Assembly: GCF_000830505.1 (NCBI RefSeq)
Contig: NZ_JXOK01000015.1
Coordinates: 62,001 to 126,000 of the forward strand
Source: Vibrio mytili
GTDB lineage: Bacteria; Pseudomonadota; Gammaproteobacteria; Enterobacterales; Vibrionaceae
DNA length: 64,000 nucleotides
Direction: 5' to 3'
Made by a program: the position numbers and the translations under genes. Below the pieces are notes generated by a model. That model did not search any database, was not told the origin of the DNA, and saw nothing but the letters and a program-made list of their open reading frames with translations. This document shows, piece after piece, positions 8,996-17,926 of the stretch; position 1 is the stretch's first letter; every line of letters starts with the position of its first letter.

Positions 8996-9769
8996 ATGAT
9001 TAAAAAGCAATTAGTAGTACTTGTAGGGTTAGCTATTTTGGCTGGGTGTTCCTCAACCAAAGATATCCCACCAACAAACGCAGAATTGCACCAACGCTAC
9101 GGCATTCCTCAGCAGCCGACAGATCAATGGATTCAAGAGAACCTTCCTATCTACGAAGCGAAGGCTGACAAACTGCTTGCGTCTGATGATGATGTCGATG
9201 CCTATTACTTCCTTTTGAATATTGCTGAAAATCGTGGCAGTGCTGATATCGAAGCACATAAGAAGCAAGATCGTGTAGATCGTGGTCTCAATGTTTCTTA
9301 TGAAGATTTAGGACTGGGTGGAGCAGCATTTCGCAAACCCGATTACATCCATGTATTAGGTCCAAGTAGTCTCGGCGCGAATAATGAAAGCGCATTGATA
9401 AAACAGCAGAAGGATAAAAATGGTTCCAACATGGAAGATGCCATTTCCGCATACAAAAAACTTTCTTCTGGTGTGAAAGGCAAAGGGTACTCCTTATACG
9501 AACTATCACGCTGGGAGCGTTTCTGTGATAGCGGTAATGGCATGGATGAACGCGATTGGCAGTTCATCGAGAAAGAAAAAGGCGAAACAGGCAGTATCCC
9601 AAGCGATCTGGTTGGTCAGTGCAATCCGCCACAACACACTTACCAAGATTATCTCACCGCTTGGACGCAATTTTGCACATCACAAAAAATGACGAATGAA
9701 CAGCGCAAGATCGTTCGCAGTTCTACTCGCCCATTTACAGTGGTAAACCCATGCAAAGCCATAAAGTAA
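8996..9769 (+). CDS. Lipoprotein of the topB operon
   Basis: About 257 residues. The start MIKKQLVVLVGLAILAGCSS gives a signal peptide with a clear lipobox (LAGC), so the mature protein would be lipid-anchored. An alternative ATG at 8984 overlaps the stop of the upstream gene. Starts further upstream would spoil the signal. The mature part is soluble and charged, with two pairs of cysteines in the C-terminal half that may form disulphides. It overlaps the next gene by 19 bp. Perhaps an entry-exclusion or envelope accessory, but this is position-based inference. Confidence 0.75.
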   Translation: MIKKQLVVLVGLAILAGCSSTKDIPPTNAELHQRYGIPQQPTDQWIQENLPIYEAKADKLLASDDDVDAYYFLLNIAENRGSADIEAHKKQDRVDRGLNVSYEDLGLGGAAFRKPDYIHVLGPSSLGANNESALIKQQKDKNGSNMEDAISAYKKLSSGVKGKGYSLYELSRWERFCDSGNGMDERDWQFIEKEKGETGSIPSDLVGQCNPPQHTYQDYLTAWTQFCTSQKMTNEQRKIVRSSTRPFTVVNPCKAIK

Positions 9770-10053
9770 CCACCAGCTCATCACATACTCAGTTGACGGA
9801 AGAAGAGCTTCTCGTTCTTCAAGCTAAAGCTGAGCTCTTTGATGAGCTGAACATCATGCTGGTTGAGGCCGGACAACGTGGCACTCCGGAAGAAGCAGCA
9901 GTCGTTATCTCTGCCAACCTAGCTTTTATTGCTGGCACAGAGAAATCCCCCTTAATAGCCGATGCCTCCGAAAACTGGAAACAGCTGACCAACCTTTCTA
10001 CGCAGCAAAACGGTATTCAAGACATCGCGCTCAAACCAAAGGAGTGCGCTTAA
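9751..10053 (+). CDS. Hypothetical protein between lipoprotein and topB
   Basis: 100 residues, mostly helical, with a Ser/Thr-rich start (MQSHKVTTSSSHTQLTEEE) and no export signal. It overlaps the lipoprotein gene by 19 bp and its stop TAA abuts the topB ATG, so it is translationally coupled to both. No family recognised. Confidence 0.65.
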   Translation: MQSHKVTTSSSHTQLTEEELLVLQAKAELFDELNIMLVEAGQRGTPEEAAVVISANLAFIAGTEKSPLIADASENWKQLTNLSTQQNGIQDIALKPKECA

Positions 10054-12261
10054 ATGGATCTGTACATTTGTGAGAAGCCATCCCAAGCAAAAGACCTCGC
10101 AGCTGTGATGGGAGTAACTCAGCACGGCGACGGTTTTATTCATGATGGAAGTGGCCGGGCAATAACCTGGGCTCTTGGTCATCTATTAGAACTCTATATG
10201 CCCGATGACTATGACGAGAAATATAAAGCATGGTCCCTTGAAACACTGCCTATTTCTCCTGAATCATGGCGTAGCAAGGTGAGGCGTAGCTCTTCCAAGC
10301 AATATAAAGTGATCGAGCAGCTGGTGAAAAAAGCCAGCACAATTTATATCTCGACTGACTATGACCGTGAAGGCGAAGCGATCGCTCGTTCCCTACTCGA
10401 TAGATTCCGATACCAAGGCCCCGTAAAACGAGTTTGTTTAACTGCTCTTGATGAAAGCAGTATCAGAAAAGCACTTCGAAACATCAAAGATGGCAAGGAG
10501 ACGATACCCCTTTATTACGCATCCCTATCTCGCCAGCGAGCTGACTGGGTAGTGGGTATGAACATGTCTCGCTGTTATACAGTACTTGCAAGAGAGGTAG
10601 GCTTCGGGCAAACGCTCCATATAGGACGAGTAATCACCCCCACGGTCGCCCTTGTGTGCCAGCGAGACAGTGAAATAGCCAACTTCAAACCATCACCGTT
10701 CTGGACGATGGACGTCGGTGTATCTGTTCAAAACGGTCAATTCCTTGCTCACTGGGTGCCGCCAGAAGAGTGCTCTGACGATCAAGGGCGATGCACAAAC
10801 AAAGCCTATGCAGAGCAAGTAGCCGCTCAAGTAAAAGGAGCGCAAGCACTTATAAGTAAGGCTGAAACAAAAGCTGGCAAGGAATCAGCCCCTCTTCCAT
10901 TTGATTTGACTAGTTTACAGCAATACGCGGCCAAACGTTGGGGGTACAGTGCGCAAGAAACACTTGATGCAGCACAAGCTTTGTACGAAAAGCACAAAGC
11001 AACCACCTACCCCCGTACAGATTGCAGATACCTGCCAGAATCACAGAAAGAGGATATCCCCGATATTCTTCAAGCTCTGATTCTTTCGGATCAGCGTGTT
11101 TCAGGGCTGGTGGCTGGAGCAGACCAATCGAGATCATCAAGAGCGTTCAATGACAAAAAAATCACCGCTCACCATGCCATCATTCCAACTCCGGCCAAAA
11201 CCAACATAAGTGCCATGAGCGAAAAAGAGTTCAATCTGTACGATGTAATTCGTCGTTTCTACATCGCCCAGTTCTACAGTCCTTTTGAATTCAACAAAAC
11301 TACAATTGATGTTCAATGCGGCAATCATTCGTTCACGGCCAACGGCAAAACACATTTACGTCAAGGTTGGAAAGTACTATTCAACAATGATGCAGAATCA
11401 TCCCCTCAAGATGAAGGCGATGATCTTGATGGACCAAAAGAGCAAGAGAAATTACCGAAAGTTAGCCAGGGTGAACCAGCCTTGATCAATGATTCGGTAA
11501 TCACTGACAAAATGACTCGGCCATCACCTCATTTCACCGAAGCCACACTACTAAGCGCGATGGAAAACATTGCTCGCTTTGTCACAGAAGAAAAGTTTAA
11601 GCAAGTCCTAAAAGACACCGCTGGCCTCGGCACCCCAGCTACCCGTGCAGGCATTATTCAGGGTGCGGTCGATAAAGGGTACTTGCAGAGAAAGAAAAAG
11701 CTCCTTATCGCCACGGATAAAGCTCACGCACTTATTGCTGTCGTACCAGCAGCGATCAAAAGCCCAGGCATGACGGCGGCTTGGGAACAGGAACTGGAGA
11801 AAATAGCGACAGGGAACGGAAACATGTCCGTCTTTATGCAGCAAATCTCAGGTTGGATTGTTCAAATGATCCAACAACTCAAGCAGAATGCTCCAACCCT
11901 AACTCAACCAGAAGGCATCTTAGCTAAGGCTTTCAAAAATGCGGAAGGTCCTACTCATGATTGTTTCAATTGTGGTGGTAAGTTGAAGCGACTAAAAGGG
12001 AAAAATGGCTTTTTTTGGGGGTGTCAGAACGAGACATGTAAAAAGACTTTTCCTGACAATCGTGGGAAACCAGAAAAGCGTATTACTGCTGAGGATTGTC
12101 CTGATTGCCCTGACTGTGGCAAGCCAATGCGCCTACGTAAAGGCAAGGCTCCAGGTAAAAAGCGAGCTAGCTCTTTTTGGGGTTGTACCGGGTATCCTGA
12201 TTGTAAATCGACGATGCCATACTCTCGGAAGAAAAAATCTCTGGAAGAGTTATTTGACTAA
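10054..12261 (+). CDS. topB: DNA topoisomerase III (type IA)
   Basis: 735 residues. The TOPRIM domain has the catalytic acidic start (YICEKPSQAKDLA) and the DYDREGEA metal-binding motif at 102-109. The active-site tyrosine is Y319 in ATTYPRTDCRYLP. Two C-terminal zinc-ribbon units follow (CFNCGGKLKRL..GCQNETC and CPDCGKPMRL..GCTGYPDC), as in plasmid-borne topoisomerases. The enzyme unlinks DNA intermediates during plasmid replication and transfer. IncA/C and related plasmids carry topB between the par and tra regions, as here. Last gene of a four-gene operon. Confidence 0.95.
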   Translation: MDLYICEKPSQAKDLAAVMGVTQHGDGFIHDGSGRAITWALGHLLELYMPDDYDEKYKAWSLETLPISPESWRSKVRRSSSKQYKVIEQLVKKASTIYISTDYDREGEAIARSLLDRFRYQGPVKRVCLTALDESSIRKALRNIKDGKETIPLYYASLSRQRADWVVGMNMSRCYTVLAREVGFGQTLHIGRVITPTVALVCQRDSEIANFKPSPFWTMDVGVSVQNGQFLAHWVPPEECSDDQGRCTNKAYAEQVAAQVKGAQALISKAETKAGKESAPLPFDLTSLQQYAAKRWGYSAQETLDAAQALYEKHKATTYPRTDCRYLPESQKEDIPDILQALILSDQRVSGLVAGADQSRSSRAFNDKKITAHHAIIPTPAKTNISAMSEKEFNLYDVIRRFYIAQFYSPFEFNKTTIDVQCGNHSFTANGKTHLRQGWKVLFNNDAESSPQDEGDDLDGPKEQEKLPKVSQGEPALINDSVITDKMTRPSPHFTEATLLSAMENIARFVTEEKFKQVLKDTAGLGTPATRAGIIQGAVDKGYLQRKKKLLIATDKAHALIAVVPAAIKSPGMTAAWEQELEKIATGNGNMSVFMQQISGWIVQMIQQLKQNAPTLTQPEGILAKAFKNAEGPTHDCFNCGGKLKRLKGKNGFFWGCQNETCKKTFPDNRGKPEKRITAEDCPDCPDCGKPMRLRKGKAPGKKRASSFWGCTGYPDCKSTMPYSRKKKSLEELFD

Positions 12262-12266
12262 CGTCT

Positions 12267-12282
12267 CGGGGCTTAGGCCCCG
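12267..12282. terminator. Hairpin between converging topB and the 12.4-kb gene
   Basis: A perfect CGGGGC-TTAG-GCCCCG hairpin begins 6 bp after the topB stop. It lacks a T tract on the plus strand, so a terminator is likely but not certain. The rest of 12283-12410 shows nothing recognisable. Confidence 0.5.
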
Positions 12283-12410
12283 GTATATAACTGATAATCA
12301 AATAGGCTCACTGACACTAGAACATCCATTAAACAGAGTGATATTTAGCATTTTAAATTTTTAAGGGTCCATTATGTATTTGATCTACGTGAGCCATACT
12401 CGGTTCCTTA

Positions 12411-12704
12411 TTATTGTTTCTTCAATTTAATCGCTTGCATTAGTGTGGTTAGGGCAACCCAAAGCATCGTAACAATGCATACAAACCAAATGATTCCAAC
12501 AAATATGAGCCATACTGACTCACTACTTTCTGATCCATTTGGCATCGTTATTCCTCCCAACGCGGCAGCAGCGATCATAGCTATAAGACTTAACGCCCAG
12601 CGCTTTGAAAAATCTTTAGCGAGTGACTCCCATTCCTCATTTTGGGCTTTAAACCAACAAACCAAACCAATTACTAATGGGCCTATAAAGAAAAAATCCA
12701 GCAT
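12411..12704 (-). CDS. Small three-helix membrane protein
   Basis: 97 residues with three hydrophobic helices (about 4-17, 38-54 and 65-88), a basic tail (IKLKKQ) and no catalytic motif. It is the last of the leftward series of small genes between topB and the par locus. No family recognised. An exclusion or stress-type membrane protein would be speculation. Confidence 0.6.
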   Translation of the reverse strand: MLDFFFIGPLVIGLVCWFKAQNEEWESLAKDFSKRWALSLIAMIAAAALGGITMPNGSESSESVWLIFVGIIWFVCIVTMLWVALTTLMQAIKLKKQ

Positions 12705-12782
12705 TAAAAACCCTTTTTTAGAAACGTACTACCGTAACATCAACATTATCGAGCAATACACCATCCATTAGACTTGGTGTAG

Positions 12783-13220
12783 TCACGACATTTCTCCTGT
12801 AGTAAGTGAAAGCTTCTTATCATCGCTAAAGAACATCCATTCTCCGTTAAATCGTTCGGCCAACTCTTTCGCAGTGATATCTCCAGGCATGAACATACAA
12901 CCAGAAACAGAACCGCTATTCTTTGACAAGTATCTGTTTAAAGCAGACATACCTGCCGAAAGTAATGTGTCGTAGTGGCTATCGTCGTACTGTGAGATCT
13001 CCAGAGCTAACTTAACAACGGACTCATTGTGACTAGAATTCAACAAGGCTACGGTTTTTTTCTTGTTTCCCAACAAGTCGCGTACTTTCTCAACTGTTGG
13101 TTCATAACCTAAAACCAATTCAATAGATTCAACTATCCGAGCTGTAAACTCTAAGAACGCGGGATCAGACTCTTTTGAAAGTTGTTTTGTAATAACGCTC
13201 AGTGCATTGCTCATAGCCAA
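12783..13220 (-). CDS. Hypothetical protein
   Basis: 145 residues, soluble, helical (MAMSNALSVITKQLSKESD). The C-terminal part contains GCMFMPGDITAKELAERFNGEW, which may be a small helix-turn-helix-like segment, though I cannot assign a family. It belongs to a leftward run of small genes with tight spacing (12 bp to its upstream neighbour). An AGGAG site precedes the start. Confidence 0.55.
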   Translation of the reverse strand: MAMSNALSVITKQLSKESDPAFLEFTARIVESIELVLGYEPTVEKVRDLLGNKKKTVALLNSSHNESVVKLALEISQYDDSHYDTLLSAGMSALNRYLSKNSGSVSGCMFMPGDITAKELAERFNGEWMFFSDDKKLSLTTGEMS

Positions 13221-13232
13221 CTCCTGTAATTT

Positions 13233-13427
13233 TTAGTGTTTTATCAGTATTTCATTTGGTTGGATTTCTAAAGAACCAAGATCGCACTCAAACTGTAATG
13301 AGATTCCCTGATCGTGTGCGATGGCTATCATGTACCTAGCCATACATGAGAGTGCCTCTTGTGTCCCAAGCTCTACCGTTGCCGCAGCCATCTGCTCACA
13401 GAATGCCCAGTTCTTTTGCTTATTCAT
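13233..13427 (-). CDS. Small hypothetical protein
   Basis: 64 residues, MNKQKNWAFCEQMAAATVEL at the start, acidic C-terminus. It is 12 bp upstream of the 13220 gene and reads like a plasmid accessory. No domain visible. Confidence 0.5.
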   Translation of the reverse strand: MNKQKNWAFCEQMAAATVELGTQEALSCMARYMIAIAHDQGISLQFECDLGSLEIQPNEILIKH

Positions 13428-13520
13428 TATCGGAGCCTCGCTACTTTTTTAGATACAAGGGCAATCATGTCCCTACCTACGCTATATACCAATGGGAGTA
13501 ATTGCCCTTTTCTGTACAAA

Positions 13521-13823
13521 CTAGCGGGTATTTTCAGGATTGATCAAAGCCAATCGCGCAGACAGACTTGAACTCATTTTTTGAATAGTGTTGTTCAATG
13601 TAACAATCAGATTTGAACTCGTAACGTTTATTAACGACTTGCTAACCCCATAAAATTCTGGATATTTTTCAGGGTTTAGGTTTTCTAAATGAGCAACCAG
13701 TCGCATTGCTTCACCTTTGCTCATACAGCTCAGGTTTATCACATGGGCTTTTGCTATAACGTGTAGCAACTTATCTTCAAAGTCCCGGTAAAATTGGCTT
13801 TCTTGCTTCAATTCTGAATCCAT
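13521..13823 (-). CDS. Hypothetical protein
   Basis: 100 residues, largely helical and soluble (MDSELKQESQFYRDFEDKLL), no cysteine cluster or membrane helix beyond one cysteine. It follows the ASCH gene by 17 bp, suggesting co-transcription. No family recognised. Confidence 0.5.
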   Translation of the reverse strand: MDSELKQESQFYRDFEDKLLHVIAKAHVINLSCMSKGEAMRLVAHLENLNPEKYPEFYGVSKSLINVTSSNLIVTLNNTIQKMSSSLSARLALINPENTR

Positions 13824-13840
13824 TATCAGTACATCTCCTA

Positions 13841-14116
13841 TTACTCATTGACCTTGATTGCGAACACGCTAACGGGAGCATTACCAAAATGAGGGTGAGT
13901 AATAACCATCTCCTCAAAACCTTTCCACGGTCGAACTAAAATCTTCTCGGTATCCCCAGATTTTGGATAGCCAAGCTTGATATGCACCTCATCATACTCG
14001 CGGCCCTCCAGTCGTTTCCGCCAGTAATCCGTTTGAAGACGATATTCATACTTCTTTTCCCCGGTTTGCATTTGTCTGAAATACAGAGCTTTCACAGGGA
14101 GATGAAGAACTTTCAT
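13841..14116 (-). CDS. ASCH-domain protein
   Basis: 91 residues. The opening MKVLHLPVKALYFRQMQTGEKKYEYR and the following WRKRLEGREYDEVHIKLGYP are typical of small ASCH-fold (PUA-like) proteins, which are thought to bind RNA or modified nucleotides. Such genes are common accessories on large plasmids and phages. First gene of a small leftward set with an AAGGAG-like site. The substrate is unknown. Confidence 0.75.
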   Translation of the reverse strand: MKVLHLPVKALYFRQMQTGEKKYEYRLQTDYWRKRLEGREYDEVHIKLGYPKSGDTEKILVRPWKGFEEMVITHPHFGNAPVSVFAIKVNE

Positions 14117-14206
14117 TTGAGACCTCCAAAAAACTAAAGGAGCTACCTCCTCAATATTACAGTATCATTTTATAATACTTATAAAGTTTTAAAAGTCTAC
14201 AGGCAT

Positions 14207-14234
14207 AAAAAAGCCCCGGCGCAATGCCAGGGCT
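14207..14234 (-). terminator. Terminator of the winged-helix gene
   Basis: On the minus strand a GC-rich hairpin (GCCCTGGC-ATTGC-GCCGGGGC, one bulge) is followed by TTTTTT. It lies 23 bp past the stop of the 14257 gene and separates it from the ASCH gene. Confidence 0.85.
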
Positions 14235-14256
14235 AATTTGAGGTTGGATATTACAA

Positions 14257-14529
14257 TCAGAGCTTTCCGTGCCGCAAGATGAACTTCTCTCGGTCCAAAA
14301 TACCCCAGTCCGTTATCATATAGTAGCCTGTAGCTCCTCGCTCTCCCCTCGATTCACGGATGAATATAATTTTCATATCAAACTCATCACGAAGCATCGC
14401 CAGTTGGCGTTTAATAGTGGACTCAGGAATCTTGGTCTCTGAATGGAGATCGTGCAAGCTGGGCTTATCTAACTTAGACAGCGCATTTACCAGTTCAAAC
14501 TTGCGACTCATATCCTGAGATAACTTCAT
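14257..14529 (-). CDS. Winged-helix transcriptional regulator
   Basis: 90 residues. A helix-turn-helix is visible at about residues 22-50 (PSLHDLHSETKIPESTIKRQ), followed by a wing-like segment with GERGATGYY, a layout of small plasmid regulators. Its start codon lies immediately beside the left end of the TnpB insertion, so its native promoter and ribosome-binding site were probably displaced. It may once have been transcribed with parAB. Target unknown. Confidence 0.65.
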   Translation of the reverse strand: MKLSQDMSRKFELVNALSKLDKPSLHDLHSETKIPESTIKRQLAMLRDEFDMKIIFIRESRGERGATGYYMITDWGILDREKFILRHGKL

Positions 14530-14658
14530 CTAAATCCCGCGAGAAACCCCGTCCTTCTAGGGCGAGGAGGGATAGAGGTTGCTCCGAAGGAGCAAAAACT
14601 ACCCGATTGGTTAATGTTAATATTTACTTTCACAAAAACAACTGTATTCTTGTGAACT

Positions 14659-15760
14659 ATGAAAGAGATCGCTATTAAACAACGCTTTTACCCAACGACT
14701 GAACAGGCTCAATTGCTTGCGCAGACTTTCGGCTGTGCGTTTCGTTTACAACGCGATCCTTAAATGGCGTACCGACGCTTTCTACAACGAAAGCAAAAAG
14801 GTTAACTACAACACGGCAAGCTCTAAGCTGACCGAACTCAAGAAGCAAACTGAGTTTGAATGGCTTAACAGCGTGTCGTGTGTACCGCTCCAACAATCTT
14901 TGCGCCATCAACAAACTGCGTTTAAGAACTTCTTTGAAGGAAGGGCGAAGTATCCAGCCTTTAAGAAGAAGCGCAGCAAGCAAAGCGCAGAATTCACGAA
15001 GTCGGCGTTTAAGTTCAAAGATGGCAATATCTACATTGCCAAGTCCAAACAGCCGCTTGATATTCGCTGGTCGCGTGAACTTCCTAGCGAACCAACTACC
15101 GTCACTATCTCGAAAGACAGTGCAGGCCGCTACTTCGTGTCTATGCTGTGCCGCTTCGAGCCTAAACCACTGCCTGTTACCAAAAAGACAACGGGTATTG
15201 ATTTGGGTTTGACCGACCTTGTGATTACCGCTGACGGGTTTAAATCTGGCAATCCCCGCCATACTGCAAAGTACGAGAAGAAATTGGCTCAGGCGCAACG
15301 CCGCCTTTCCAAGAAGAAGAAAGGAACTGCCAACTTCCACAAAGCCAGAATCAAAGTTGCTCGCATTCAGGCGAAGATTGCCGACTGCCGCCGCGACTTT
15401 ACCCACAAACTCACCACTACGTTGATAAACGAAAACCAAGTGATTAGCTGTGAGAGTTTGAGCGTTAAAAACATGGTCAAGAATCCGCGACTTGCTAAGG
15501 CCATTGGTGACGCCAATTGGGGCGAAATGGTTAGGCAGCTTGAGTACAAAGCAGAATGGCGCGGCAGAACACTTGTCCAGATTGACAAGTGGTATCCGTC
15601 TAGTAAGCGTTGTAATTGCTGTGGTCACGTAGTTGATTCTCTACCGTTACATATAAGGCATTGGACTTGTCCAGCGTGTGAAGCGCGCTTAGACCGTGAT
15701 ACCAATGCCGCTATTAATATCAAAGCCGCTGGGCAAGCGGTGTTAGCTTGTGGAGCGTAA
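14659..15760 (+). pseudogene. tnpB: TnpB, RNA-guided nuclease of IS200/IS605 type, frameshifted near N-terminus
   Basis: The family start MKEIAIKQRFYPTTEQ is at ATG 14659, but the frame breaks at about 14732. The expected Gly-Cys-Val-Arg-Phe-Val-Tyr would need GGCTGTGTGCGT and the sequence has GGCTGTGCGT, a two-base loss. The rest (14738-15760) is full length. The RuvC-like acidic residues (GIDLGLTDLV, then CESLSV) and the zinc-ribbon CNCCG..CPACEARLDRD are all present. TnpB uses an omega RNA from the element's 3' end to cut DNA and promote retention of the element. If the shift is real, the protein is probably inactive unless it initiates at the TTG at 14717. Confidence 0.85.
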
Positions 15761-15839
15761 GTAAGTCCCGATTGTTCTAATGAACTTCGGGCATAACGCC
15801 TTGAAACAAGAATCCCCTTCTAGGGAGGGGAGCAGTCAA
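15700..15839 (+). ncRNA. Candidate omega RNA at the 3' end of the TnpB element
   Basis: TnpB guide RNAs overlap the end of tnpB and extend to the right end of the element. Here the tail from about 15760 to 15839 is non-coding and contains the right-end hairpin CCCCTTCTAGGGAGGGG. The guide would be read from the flank beyond 15839. The assignment follows from family knowledge. No direct signal other than the hairpin is seen. Confidence 0.35.
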
Positions 15840-15851
15840 TCCATACTTACC

Positions 15852-17042
15852 TTACTCAACGCTTACGAGCTCGATGTCAGTCACCGCTACTTTAATTGGC
15901 TTTACTTCCTTTTTCTCACCAACAAGAGTCTTAACCCAAACCACATTTGGTTCAGTAGCAATACGATCTGTCATCAGTACACCACGCTTATTTTCACTCT
16001 CACCGATAATGTTAACGGTGATGACTAACTTACCTGGGTCAGCCCCTTTCCAGTCTTTACCTTTTGCAAGAGGAGGTTCAATGCCTTCTTCTTCGGCATC
16101 ATCGGTTGAATCATCACTTTCATCAACCTGCTTATCACCCGGCGCGTTTGTATCGCCTTGAGATGAAGCATCATCAGAAGTAAATTCCTCTCCCGTAGCT
16201 TGATGAACAACATTATCACCCGTTGTATCATCAGAACTTTCCATATCACTTTGTGTAAAGTTGCCACCCTTCTCTTCACCCAATTCTGAGTCAGAATTCG
16301 AATTATTATCCTGCTCAGAGTTATTGGTTACTGCACCATCTTCATTTGAAGTTGGTTCATCACCATTCTTGATACGTTTTGCATCATTCAACAACTCACG
16401 ACTTTGCTTACGTGTCATGCCATCACTCATAGCAACGGCACAGACAGCCCGGCATCGCTCTTCATTCAGTTCGAATAGCAAACGTAAGTTATTGAGTGTT
16501 TCCGTATCAGCTGTAATGTCATTATCGTATAATTCTCGAACGCAGTCAGGCATTTTTAATAATGAAAGGTGCGTTGAAACAAAAATTGTGTTCTTACCGA
16601 TACGTTTTGCAACGTCTTTTTGCTGCCACCCTTTATCAATGAATACTTGTAAAGCATTAGCAATTTCAAGTGCAGTCAAATCATCGCGCTGAATATTCTC
16701 TATCAATTCTCCCGCTGTTTCGTCCAAGTCCGTTTGTTCTTTTTCGTTAACAACGATGTCAATTGTTGGAATATCTTTGGCTTTACATGCTCTCCAGCGA
16801 CGTTCGCCTTTTTGAATGACATATTTGCCGTCTTCATTTTTCGGGTAGACCACAATCGCGGATTGCTGGCCTTCTTCCAAAATTGAATCACCCAGTTCCT
16901 CGATATTACGGAACCGTTTACGAACCTGTTCTTTTGAAATAACTTCATCAACAGGAACCGTCAGAATTACCTTACCATCTGGCTGCTTTTTTTGGGCGGC
17001 TTGAGCTAACTGGTTGAGGTTTTTTAGGTTATTTAGTTTCAT
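15852..17042 (-). CDS. parB: ParB-family partition protein
   Basis: 396 residues. The ParB/Srx-type N-terminal domain (about 26-110) includes the ENIQRDDLTALEIA and GERRWRACK motifs, with the helix-turn-helix WQQKDVAKRIGKNTIFVSTHLSLL near 155-180. The C-terminal third is very acidic and Asn/Ser/Thr-rich, then ends in a folded tail. It binds centromere sites and loads ParA-dependent segregation. Its ATG is 1 bp from the parA stop, so the two are one operon. The right end of the TnpB element lies 12 bp past its stop. Confidence 0.92.
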   Translation of the reverse strand: MKLNNLKNLNQLAQAAQKKQPDGKVILTVPVDEVISKEQVRKRFRNIEELGDSILEEGQQSAIVVYPKNEDGKYVIQKGERRWRACKAKDIPTIDIVVNEKEQTDLDETAGELIENIQRDDLTALEIANALQVFIDKGWQQKDVAKRIGKNTIFVSTHLSLLKMPDCVRELYDNDITADTETLNNLRLLFELNEERCRAVCAVAMSDGMTRKQSRELLNDAKRIKNGDEPTSNEDGAVTNNSEQDNNSNSDSELGEEKGGNFTQSDMESSDDTTGDNVVHQATGEEFTSDDASSQGDTNAPGDKQVDESDDSTDDAEEEGIEPPLAKGKDWKGADPGKLVITVNIIGESENKRGVLMTDRIATEPNVVWVKTLVGEKKEVKPIKVAVTDIELVSVE

Positions 17043-17043
17043 C

Positions 17044-17826
17044 TTAACCTACCTTCTCTACAATCTCGTCCAGCACCGCTCGCACTTCTTTTGCTGCTAC
17101 ATGACCATAGCGAAGAGACCATACTGGAACTCCATCTGTAGTTGCAGAATCAAGCGGTGGACGGTGTTGAATAATGTTACTAAAGATCAACTCTGGGATA
17201 GCTTTTTTCAGCTCAGTAAACGATTTGTTGTGGTTCACTGAACGATCCATATCGTTGATGACAATGCCCAGGATTTCTAAGTTTTGATTGTGCTGTTGCT
17301 GAACACCGATAATGGTCGTCAGCAAGCCCTCTACACCATCAACCGCAAAGCCAGATAGTTTTACAGGACATACAACATGCGTCGCAATCATCAGTGCAGC
17401 AACCAGCTTACGTCCAAGACTCGGTGGGCAATCAATCAACACGTAATCATAGTCTTTGATTAGTTCTTTTAAATGTCGAGCTGGGTTCATTGCTTGTTCC
17501 AATGGCACTGCCTCCATCTCAAACAAATCCGGATCGTTTTTGGGCGTGTAAATCAAATCAACACCACATGGACACTCCGTTACTTGAATGCTTGAGCAGT
17601 TATCAAGGAACAATTCAGCTACTTTAGTACCGCTATATACTGGCTCGTAGCTGCCATCTTCCAACTCCACACGAGGAGCCAAACGTGAAGATGTATTACC
17701 CTGACCATCGAAATCCAGTACCAGGACTTTTTTCTTTTTTTCTGCCAAATCGAAGGCTTGCTGGATACAGATAGTACTTTTACCCACGCCTCCCTTCTGA
17801 TTGGCATAGGCGATAGCTTTTGCCAT
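17044..17826 (-). CDS. parA: ParA-family partition ATPase
   Basis: 260 residues from ATG 17826 (GAGGTAAAC site; an in-frame start at 17850 is less well placed). The deviant Walker A KGGVGKST is at 11-18, the Walker B at YDYVLIDCPPSLG, and a VLDFDGQGN motif follows sheet 2. It lacks the long N-terminal DNA-binding domain of type Ia ParA, so it is closer to the small type Ib class, although ParB is long. The palindrome at 17880 lies just upstream and may be its operator or parS. Confidence 0.93.
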   Translation of the reverse strand: MAKAIAYANQKGGVGKSTICIQQAFDLAEKKKKVLVLDFDGQGNTSSRLAPRVELEDGSYEPVYSGTKVAELFLDNCSSIQVTECPCGVDLIYTPKNDPDLFEMEAVPLEQAMNPARHLKELIKDYDYVLIDCPPSLGRKLVAALMIATHVVCPVKLSGFAVDGVEGLLTTIIGVQQQHNQNLEILGIVINDMDRSVNHNKSFTELKKAIPELIFSNIIQHRPPLDSATTDGVPVWSLRYGHVAAKEVRAVLDEIVEKVG

Positions 17827-17879
17827 GTTTACCTCGCTCTCCGATTGCAAATGAGATTCCTAGTGACGAAACATCGGCA

Positions 17880-17895
17880 CTTTCACATGTGAAAG
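17880..17895. promoter_or_regulatory. Palindromic operator/centromere-like site upstream of parA, copy 2
   Basis: The same perfect palindrome CTTTCACATGTGAAAG as at 1971 and 54048, about 55 bp upstream of the parA ATG. Position next to parAB favours a ParB-binding or autoregulatory site, but two other copies lie before unrelated genes. Confidence 0.6.
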
Positions 17896-17926
17896 ATTCT
17901 AACACTCACTTTATGATACTGCAATG

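Larger units (their letters stand above)
14531..15839 (+). mobile_element. TnpB-only IS200/IS605-type element (IS1341 group)
   Basis: A single tnpB gene lies between two ends that each contain a CCC(C)-TTCTAGGG-type subterminal hairpin: CCCCGTCCTTCTAGGGCGAGG near 14551-14571 and CCCCTTCTAGGGAGGGG near 15814-15830. No TnpA lies in the element. The boundaries are estimates. The insertion sits between the winged-helix gene and parB. No target duplication is expected for this family. Confidence 0.7.

Noticed and set aside
16975-17005. A TTTTTTGGGC-CTTGAG run in the parB start resembling the activator box
   Set aside because: It lies inside the coding sequence (Gln-Ala-Ala-Gln-Lys-Lys) and lacks the GCCC partner, so it is probably coincidence.
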